This document shows, in pieces, positions 49,501-57,960 of a stretch of DNA of 64,000 nucleotides. Numbering within the stretch: position 1 is the first letter of the stretch; every line of letters starts with the position of its first letter. The notes below the pieces were generated by a model. That model did no database searches. It saw only the letters and a program-made list of their open reading frames with translations, and was not told where the DNA came from. Source of the stretch: Tubulanus polymorphus (taxonomy: Eukaryota > Nemertea > Palaeonemertea > Tubulaniformes > Tubulanidae); assembly GCF_964204645.1 (NCBI RefSeq), contig NC_134032.1, positions 12,456,275 through 12,520,274 of the forward strand, written 5' to 3'. The translations under genes and the position numbers were made by a program.

Positions 49501-52500
49501 GTAAGTAGGTTTAGGTTTTCAAGGATACGTATGGTTGGGGCTTAAGAGACTATAGGTTTACAGTCTCAGCCATTGAGAAAGGATCTTGAAAACAAATCTG
49601 TCTCACGACGACTAGTGTTTCCAGTCTTCTCATCAGTAAACATCTTCGCTTATCTTGTCAGCTTTCATCTCCTCGAGACTTCTTGCCAGTTTTCATCTTC
49701 AGTCTTGCCATTAGGTAACATCTCCTTTGGATCTTATCAGTTTTCTTCACCACATCTCTTTGCATTTAACCAAACTTCCTGAACTTAAAAACAAAAAGCA
49801 TGGCCAAAGCCAAACATGCGATAATGCAAGTATTACGGTTAAGATGCGGGCAGAGGGAGGAGGGGCTCGGGGGCCATGGGTTTAGAGTGTGTAAGTTTTG
49901 AATTAATAGCTTAAGGCTTTAGAGGATTTGAGAATATAGCTTAAGGCTTTAGGAACTTAAGGTTTAGGGTTTAGAGGGTGTTGGTTTAGAGGGTATTGGT
50001 TTAGGGTCTAAAGGATTTAATCTAGAGGGTTTCGGTTTAGAATCTGTCGGTTAAACATTTAGTGGATAAGGGGTTAGAGGGTTTTTGCTTAGAAGGGATT
50101 TAAGTTAATAGGTTTAGGGTATCAAGTCTGGTTTAGGATTAAGAGGGTCTAAAGGGTAAAGTTTTAGAGACTATAGGCTTAAGGTATTAAGTTAGTAGGT
50201 TTAGGTTTAAAGGATACGTATGGTTGGGGCTTAAGAGACTATAGGTTTACAGTCTCAGCCATTGAGAAAGGATCTTGAAAACAAATCTGTCTCACAACGA
50301 CAAGTGTTTCCAGTCTTCTCATCAGTAATCGTCTGCGCTTATCTTGTCAGCTTTCATCTCCTCGAGACTTCTTGCCAGTTTTCATCTTCAGACTTGCCAT
50401 TAGGTAACATCTACTTTGGATCTCATCAGTTTTCTTCACCACATCTCTTTGCATTTAACCAAACTTCCTGAACTTAAAAACAAAAAGCATGGCCAAAGCC
50501 AAACATGCGATAATGCAAGTATTACGGTTAAGATGCGGGCAGAGGGAGGAGGGGCTCGGGGGCTATGGGTTTAGAGTGTGTAAGTTTTGAATTAATAGCT
50601 TAAGGCTTTAGTGGGTTTAAGAGAATATAGCTTAAGGCTTTAGGAACTTAAGGTTTAGGGTTTAGAGGGTGTTGGTTTAGAGGGTATTGGTTTAGGGTCT
50701 CAAGGATTTAATCTAGAGGGTTTCGGTTTAGAATCTGTCGGTTTAACATTTAGTGGATAAGGGGTTAGAGGGTTTTTACTTTGAAGGGATTTAAGTTAAT
50801 AGGTTTAGGGTATCAAGTCTGGTTTAGGATTAATAGGGTCTAAAGGGTAAAGTTTTAGAGACTATAGGTTTAAGGTATTAAGTAAGTAGGTTTAGGTTTA
50901 AAGGATACGTATGGTTGGGGCTTAAGAGACCATAGGTTTACAGTCTCAGCCATAGAGAAAGGATCTTGAACACAAATCTGTCTCACGACGACTTGTGTTT
51001 CCAGTCTTCTCATCAGTAAACGTCTGCGCTTATCTTGTCAGCTTTCATCTCCTCGAGACTTCTTGCCAGTTTTCATCTTCAGTCTTGCCATTAGGTAACA
51101 TCTCCTTTGGATCTTATCAGTGTTCTTCACCACATCTCTTTGCATTTAACCAAACTTCCTGAACTTAAAAACAAAAAGCATGGCCAAAGCCAAACATGCG
51201 ATAATGCAAGTATTACGATTAAGATGCGGGCAGAGGGAGGAGGGGCTCGGGGGCTATGGGTTTAGAGTGTGTAAGTTTTGAATTAATAGCTTAAGGCTTT
51301 AGAGGGTTTAAGAGAATATAGCTTAAGGCTTTAGGAACTTAAGGTTTAGGGTTTAGAGGGTGTTGGTTTAGAGGGTATTGGTTTAGGGTCTCAAGGATTT
51401 AATCTAGAGGGTTTCGGTTTAGAATCTGTCGGTTAAACATTTAGTGAATAAGAGGTTAGAGGGTTTTAAGTTAATAGGTTTAGGGTATCAAGTCTGGTTT
51501 AGGATTAAGAGGGTCTAAAGGGTAAAGTTTTAGAGACTATAAGTTTAAGGTATTAAGTAAGTAGGTTTAGGTTTTCAAGGATACGTATGGTTGGGGCTTA
51601 AGAGACTATAGGTTTACAGTCTCAGCCATTGAGAAAGGATCTTGAAAACAAATCTGTCTCACGACGACTAGTGTTTCCAGTCTTCTCATCAGTAAACATC
51701 TTCGCTTATCTTGTCAGCTTTCATCTCCTCGAGACTTCTTGCCAGTTTTCATCTTCAGTCTTGCCATTAGGTAACATCTCCTTTGGATCTTATCAGTTTT
51801 CTTCACCACATCTATTTGCATTTAACCAAACTTCCTGAACTTAAAAACAAAAAGCATGGCCAAAGCCAAACATGCGATAATGCAAGTATTACGGTTAAGA
51901 TGCGGGCAGAGGGAGGAGGGGCTCGGGGGCCATGGGTTTAGAGTGTGTAAGTTTTGAATTAATAGCTTAAGGCTTTAGAGGATTTGAGAATATAGCTTAA
52001 GGCTTTAGGAACTTAAGGTTTAGGGTTTAGAGGGTGTTGGTTTAGAGGGTATTGGTTTAGGGTCTAAAGGATTTAATCTAGAGGGTTTCGGTTTAGAATC
52101 TGTCGGTTAAACATTTAGTGGATAAGGGGTTAGAGGGTTTTTGCTTAGAAGGGATTTAAGTTAATAGGTTTAGGGTATCAAGTCTGGTTTAGGATTAAGA
52201 GGGTCTAAAGGGTAAAGTTTTAGAGACTATAGGCTTAAGGTATTAAGTTAGTAGGTTTAGGTTTAAAGGATACGTATGGTTGGGGCTTAAGAGACTATAG
52301 GTTTACAGTCTCAGCCATTGAGAAAGGATCTTGAAAACAAATCTGTCTCACAACGACAAGTGTTTCCAGTCTTCTCATCAGTAATCGTCTGCGCTTATCT
52401 TGTCAGCTTTCATCTCCTCGAGACTTCTTGCCAGTTTTCATCTTCAGACTTGCCATTAGGTAACATCTACTTTGGATCTCATCAGTTTTCTTCACCACAT

Positions 52501-53219
52501 CTCTTTGCATTTAACCAAACTTCCTGAACTTAAAAACAAAAAGCATGGCCAAAGCCAAACATGCGATAATGCAAGTATTACGGTTAAGATGCGGGCAGAG
52601 GGAGGAGGGGCTCGGGGGCTATGGGTTTAGAGTGTGTAAGTTTTGAATTAATAGCTTAAGGCTTTAGTGGGTTTAAGAGAATATAGCTTAAGGCTTTAGG
52701 AACTTAAGGTTTAGGGTTTAGAGGGTGTTGGTTTAGAGGGTATTGGTTTAGGGTCTCAAGGATTTAATCTAGAGGGTTTCGGTTTAGAATCTGTCGGTTT
52801 AACATTTAGTGGATAAGGGGTTAGAGGGTTTTTACTTTGAAGGGATTTAAGTTAATAGGTTTAGGGTATCAAGTCTGGTTTAGGGTTCAGAGGGTCTAAA
52901 GGGTAAAGTTTTAGAGACTATAGGTTTAAGGTATTAAGTAAGTAGGTTTAGGTTTTAAAGGATACGTATGGTTGGGGCTTAAGAGACTATAGGTTTACAG
53001 TCTCAGCCATTGAGAAAGGATCTTGAAAACAAATCTGTCTCACAACGACAAGTGTTTCCAGTCTTCTCATCAGTAAACATCTTCGCTTATCTTGTCAGCT
53101 TTCATCTCCTCGAGACTTGCCAGTTTTCATCTTCAGTCTTGCCATTAGGTAACATCTCCTTTGGATCTTATCAGTTTTCTTCACCACATCTCTTTGCATT
53201 TAACCAAACTTCCTGAACT
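28506..53219. repeat. Core satellite array: 36 units of ~690 bp with higher-order structure
   Basis: Thirty-six near-identical head-to-tail units. Using the word CATTGAGAAAGG as marker (CATAGAGAAAGG in one), unit starts fall at 28987, 29663, 30354, 31045 and so on to 53010, with lengths of 675-705 bp. Each unit has a G-module (GCATGGCCAAAGCC, a G-run cluster, then degenerate GTTTAG/TTTAGGG words) and a short pyrimidine-rich M-module (TCATCAGTAAACATCTT, TCATCTCCTCGAGACTTC) related to the 78-bp minisatellite. A 69-codon open frame in most units starts with TTG, and stops or loses its start in six of the 36, so I do not call it a gene. Variant types are ordered non-randomly (see findings). No centromere or telomere function can be inferred from sequence alone. 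Confidence 0.95.
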
Positions 53220-54530
53220 TGCATGGCCAAAGCCAAACATGCAATAATGCAAGTATTACGGTTAAGATGCGGGCAGAGGGAGGAGGGGCTCAGGGGCTTG
53301 GAGTACGTTTTGAATCAATAGCTTAAGACTTTAGAGGGTTTAAGAGAATGTAGCTTAAGGCTTTTGGAACTTTAGGTTTAGGGTTTAGAGGGTATTGGTA
53401 TAGGGTCTATATGCGTAGTGTTTAAAGTCTTCAGGTTTAAGATTTAGTCAAGAGGGTTTGGGTTCAGAATGTGTTAAGGATTTAGTGGAGGGTTTTTGCT
53501 TTAGAGTTAATATGTTTGGGGAACCAAGTCTGGTTTAGGGTTAAGAGGGTCTAAAGGGTAAGGTTTAAGAGACTATAGGTTTAGGGTATCAAGTCAGTAG
53601 GTTTAGGGTTTAGAGGGTCTGTTTGGTTGGGGCTTTGAGGCTATAGGTTTACAGTCTCAGCTATTGAGATATATGTTTCCCCAAGAAAGTGAAAAACACA
53701 ATACTGGAAAATAGAATTGTTGGCAGAAAATTCTGGACAGAAATTTCCTGAAATCTGTAAAGTGTCAATTCCGGCAATATTCGTTTGTCTTCCGTATTCT
53801 CATCAGTTTTATCTTCGCTCCCCATCAGTAAACATCTTTTTCGGTCTTGTGATCAATAAACATCATCTTTGGTCTTCTCATCACTTCTATCTTCGGTCCA
53901 CATCAGTAAACATCTTTTTCGGTCTTGTGATCAATAAACATCATCTTCGGTCTTCTCATCGCTTCTATCTTCAGTCCACATCAGTAAACATCTTTTTCGG
54001 TCTTGTGATCAATAAACATCATCTTTGGTCTTCTCATCGCTTCTATCTTCGGTCCACATCAGTAAACATCTTTCTTGGTCTTTTCATCAATGAACATCAT
54101 CTTCAGCCTTCTCATCAGTTATCCTCATCACATCTGTTTGCATTTAACCAAACTGCCTGAACTTAAAAAAAGCATGGCCAAAGCCAAACATGCGATAATG
54201 CAAGCATTATGGTTAAGATGCGGGCAGAGGGAGGAGGGGCTCAGAGGCTTTAGGAACTTTAGGTTTAGGGTTTAGTGGGTATTGGTTCAGGGTCTATATG
54301 CCTAGGCTTTAAAGTCTCCAGGTTTAGGATTTTGTCTAGAAGGTTTGGGTTCAGAATCTGTAGCTTAAAGATTTAGTGGATAAGGGGTCAGAGGGTTTTT
54401 GCTTAGAAGGATTAGAGTTAATAGGTTTAGGGTATAAAGTCTGGTTTAGGGTGGGTCTAAAAGGTAAGTAGAGACTATAGGTTTGAGGTAGCAAGTCAGT
54501 AGGTTCAGGGTTTAGAGGGTCTATTTGGTT
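53220..54530. repeat. Right-edge diverged satellite units
   Basis: 53220-53670 is a diverged G-module with many substitutions and deletions. 53680-53790 is the extra segment also found at 28061-28225. 53795-54165 is a block of 78-bp minisatellite copies, and 54170-54530 is a second, shortened G-module. A 147-codon frame at 53717-54160 is a translation of the minisatellite (26-codon period), not a recognisable protein. Confidence 0.8.
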
Positions 54531-55165
54531 ATATCTTCGGTCCCAATCAGTAAACATCTTTTACAGTCTTCTGATCGATAAACATCATCTTCGATCTTCT
54601 CATCAGTTTTATCTTCGGTCCACATCAGTAAACATCTTTTTCGGTCTTCTGATCGATAAACATCATCTTCGGTCTTCTCATCAGTTTTATCTTCCATCTG
54701 TATCAGTATACATCTTTTTCGGTCTTCTGATCGATAAACATCATCTTCGGTCTTCTCATCAGTCTTATCTTCGGTCCCCATCAGTAAACATCTTTTTCGG
54801 TCTTCTGATCGATAAACATCATCTTCGGTCTTCTCATCGATAAACATCATCTTCGGTCTTCTCATCTGTTTTATCTTCAGTCCCCATTAGTAAACATGTT
54901 TTTCGGTCTTCTGATCGATAAACATCATCTTCGGTCTTTTCATCTGTTTTATCTTCCATCTGTATCAGTATACACCTTTTCGGTCTTCTGATCGATAAAC
55001 ATCGTCTTCGGTCTTCTCATCAGTTTTATCTTCGGTCCCCATCAGTAAACATCTTTTTCGGTCTTCACATCGATAAACATCGTCTTCGGCTTTCTCATCA
55101 GTTTTATCTTAGTCCCCATCAATGCGCATCATTTTCGGTCTCTTCATCAGTTTTCCCTATCACAT
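54531..55165. repeat. Right-edge 78-bp minisatellite block
   Basis: About eight 78-bp units, each made of three ~26-bp subunits: CATCATCTTCGGTCTTCTC, ATCTTCGGTCCCCATCAG and CATCTTTTTCGGTCTTCTG followed by ATCGATAAA. Since 78 is divisible by three, both strands keep long open frames; the minus-strand one (114 codons) repeats TEDDVYRSEDRKRC. It ends abruptly at about 55165, where the SINE-like sequence begins. Confidence 0.8.
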
Positions 55166-55189
55166 CCCTCGGATCCAACACCCGTCGAT

Positions 55190-55370
55190 TTCACGAACTT
55201 GGATATCCATGGCCTGTGAAAACTGGGTCCTCCATAGGAGAATGACTTCAGATCCCAATGATATGAGATGTAGTTTTGTAGGGAAAATGGTTCTTCCTGA
55301 GCAGGGTTTGAGCATCCGTTTCACTGCGCATAAGACGTGCGCTCTACTAAGCTATCATTGCTGTCTGTAG
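55190..55370 (-). mobile_element. tRNA-derived SINE-like element (copy 1)
   Basis: On the minus strand TAGCTTAGTAGAGCGCACG matches an RNA polymerase III A-box (TRGYNNARNNG), and about 35 bp later GATGCTCAAACCC is B-box-like. The following ~110 bp (AAAACTACAT, GGATCTGAAGTCATTCTCC, GGATATCCAAGTTCGTGA) align with the copy at 56826-57010. A tRNA-like head joined to a shared body is the SINE layout (established knowledge). It borders the right end of the satellite domain. Confidence 0.6.
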
Positions 55371-56825
55371 CACACAGAGCTTTTAGGATGTCCTTTTGTA
55401 GTTTAACCGCAGCTGTCGGAAATGTTGGAGAGATGTAGGAATTTATAATAATATAATACTTCTTCAATTATCTCCTATTTACAAAAGATATAATAATACA
55501 AAATAATACAATTTCATAACCAGATTTCAGCATCAGATTGTAAAAAAGGGGAAAGGACAATGGGGATTCAATCCATAATAGTTCCTTATGAAAATTTGAT
55601 TAATTCCCCTTCAGAAAGAACCTTTCCTATTTTTTTCCCTATTCATTGGGAGGTTGTAACTACATACTTCAAACATTAATGATAATTGAAGTGCCAGGTA
55701 ACCAGCTAGTGCGCTTTTACCAGCTGTTTTTGATTCTTTTTCCTCGGGCTGCCCATTTATTCATAAAAAAAAAAACTACTGTCATCAACTCTCCACTAGC
55801 ATACCAGGTACCTCGAATTAATTTGCCCTATTTCGAATATACCATATACATATCTTAGATTGAAAACCCCCTTTTGGCTGATGATGTAAGTTAGTTGACA
55901 GAATAGAGTTTAAATAGATGTGTGCAGGGAAAGCATGAAGCGCCACCACCAGTCATTTGGAAGCATCCAATCAATGACATGTAATGGTCCGGTAATTTTG
56001 ATTTAATCTAAATTGCTAGCGAACAGTCAACGATAACAGCAGTTGAAGACTAACTGTTGATGAAAGATGAGAAATTCAAAATGGCTTCTAGTTACCTTGA
56101 CCTAAGACCTACTGTACCTAAAATTCCATCATTCACTCCTAGTCCCTACAGTTGTACCTACTTACTTTAAACTAACTATGAGGAAGAGCCTGGAAATGGT
56201 AGAGCTCCGAAATGAAAAATACAAAATGGCTTCCAGTGACATTGCCCTTAGACCTACAACTTTTAATCCTGGTCTAGCTTTTTAGTCCCTAGGACAACCT
56301 GTCCACTGAATTTTACCTAGCTAGCTCAAACCATTTATTTACTTAACTAAATAAGAACCAACAAAGTACCTAAAATTTCATCGGTCGTCACTCCTAGTCC
56401 CTTCAGTTTTACCTAATTATCTTTAACTGGCTACGAGTTAGAGCCTGGAACTTATGAAAAAATACAAAATGGCTTCCTGTGATCTTGACCCTACAGGATG
56501 CAAAATCCTGACGTTAAGTGGTTTTCTCTGATTTCTAATGGCCACCCTACAGAAAACACCTTGCAACCTTTACCAATGTAAAAAATACAGGGTTGAGGCG
56601 CCTAGAAAAGTACCACACCAAAACAGCTCCCAAATACCAGAAACCAAAATGGTGCACGCCTACTCAGCGCAATTAACTCTGGAAATTAAGCATTTAGGCT
56701 TAAAAACAGACCAAATAACATCTCCATAGAGACATGAGAGATACAGAAGAGGTATTTCTTCATTTCCGATTCGGATTTGTAATGCCGCGACGTCCACGTA
56801 ATTGCCTCCTAAAGGCCCTGTACGC
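55371..56825. other. Gene-poor DNA; ~200-bp diverged tandem repeat at 56070-56500
   Basis: No exon recognised. Near 56081, 56224 and 56466 the word AAAATGGCTTCC (or close) recurs, linked to CACTCCTAGTCCCT, TTTACCTA and GAGCCTGGAA, showing a diverged tandem or dispersed repeat. About 56512-56545 has TTAAGTGG and ATGGCCACC, a possible relic of the foldback family at 8503-8640. The rest is AT-rich. Confidence 0.45.
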
Positions 56826-57010
56826 TGCAGATAACAATGATTTTTCAGTAGAGCACGTATCTCATGCACAGTGAATCAGACGCTCGAACTCGGCTCAGGG
56901 AGTACCATCTTACCCCATAAAACTACATAATCAAATCATAAGGATCTTCATTCATTCTCCTTGTGAAAAAACCAATATCCGCAACCCAGGGTATCCAAGT
57001 TTCTTGAGAC
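56826..57010 (+). mobile_element. tRNA-derived SINE-like element (copy 2)
   Basis: Plus strand: CAGTAGAGCACG (A-box-like, diverged), GACGCTCGAACTCGGCTC (B-box-like), then AAAACTACAT, GGATCTTCATTCATTCTCC and GGTATCCAAGTTTCTTGA. It aligns with the minus-strand copy at 55190-55370 through head and body. No clear poly(A) tail or target duplication was found. Confidence 0.55.
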
Positions 57011-57159
57011 ATGAGAACTGGTTAGTGTTGTCAATGGTACTTGGGCTTACAACGGTTTCGATATACTACCAGTAAGTTCTCTTCATGACTCTTTGCACTG
57101 ATGGTCTACTTTCCTTATATTTTACTCTATGCTCAGGTTGGCTAGATTTCATCGTTCGC

Positions 57160-57960
57160 GGTAGAGACGATCACATTGTTCGATCCATCGGCGAAGAGCT
57201 TTGGTCTATCCACGGTTCCCTGTCTTTTCCATGGAAGTTTTGTATAGAATGTTTTTGTACGTGACTTCCTCTAGTTGTTATAATCAGCTTATCTTCAGTT
57301 CACAGTTACTGTTGTCGAAAATCTTGGTTTCTTATTTGAACAAGTATGGACTTATCCCGTCACTTTCCTAGTTTGCCGTGTTGTACCAGGGTCTTCGCTT
57401 GCGTTTGATATCAATCTCTGCGTACACGACATCTGATATTCCCGGCATGGTATCTGTTCATCGGACAAGTGTTGCAGTGTTGGATCAAGGGTATCTTCGC
57501 CACTGATGGGTTCTTTATCTATCTGAGTCAGGCCATGGTCATTCAGGCCTATGTACTTGAGTGGTACCTGGCTTTAGTTCTATTTCGTTTCAGTCCCATC
57601 TTGGTAAGTTAGTCTTCATCGATTAGGATTTGAATTGTTGACTGACGTGACTGCCTTTTCAACACTTTTGTAGAGTTCCTGGTATCGTAGGTCCTCGTTG
57701 AGTGGTTGAAGTGAATTCAGGAGCGATAACGCATCCCTGGCAAGTGAGGATGTATCATCGTTATATTTGATGCCTGTTTTTAGTCATTAGACTTGGTGTA
57801 TGCCCAGTTTGTTTGTGCCCGGAATGCCACATATTTATATTTTTTTCATACTGGCCTGTTTTTCTTCTGACAAGCGCCTTTGTTGAAGACCAGTGTAACC
57901 ATTGCCTTCTTCCAATCCAGTGGTAGATCTCCAGTGCTGAGTCAACTATTCCAAAATATT
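57160..57960 (-). pseudogene. Decayed non-LTR reverse transcriptase fragment
   Basis: The minus strand at about 57852-57941 reads LSTGDLPLDWKKAMVTLVFN then KG and NRPV before a stop. This is the recognisable start of the reverse transcriptase domain of jockey/CR1-type LINEs, where DW-K-A-VTPIFKKG leads into YRP. Downstream toward 57160 the frames are broken by stops and shifts, and no catalytic YxDD motif is visible. Extent beyond the recognised part is a guess based on base composition. Confidence 0.5.

Noticed and set aside
28987-53216. A repeated 69-codon open frame in most satellite units, as a tandem gene family
   Set aside because: It starts with TTG and not ATG. In six units it is interrupted or loses its start (TGA in units 30354, 31736, 38602, 44086 and 46145; CATAGAG in 50953). 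Differences between copies change amino acids freely, and the sequence is a translation of the pyrimidine-rich module.
28506-53219. CRISPR-like array because of regular repeats
   Set aside because: Whole ~690-bp units are repeated without unique spacers, no cas genes are present, and the host is an animal.
53717-54160. 147-codon plus-strand frame as a membrane protein
   Set aside because: It covers the extra satellite segment plus minisatellite units; the hydrophobic look comes from TTT/ATC-rich repeats.
54521-54865. 114-codon minus-strand frame repeating TEDDVYRSEDRKRC as a repeat protein
   Set aside because: It is the 78-bp minisatellite read in frame (26 codons per unit); the other strand is open as well and no domain is recognisable.
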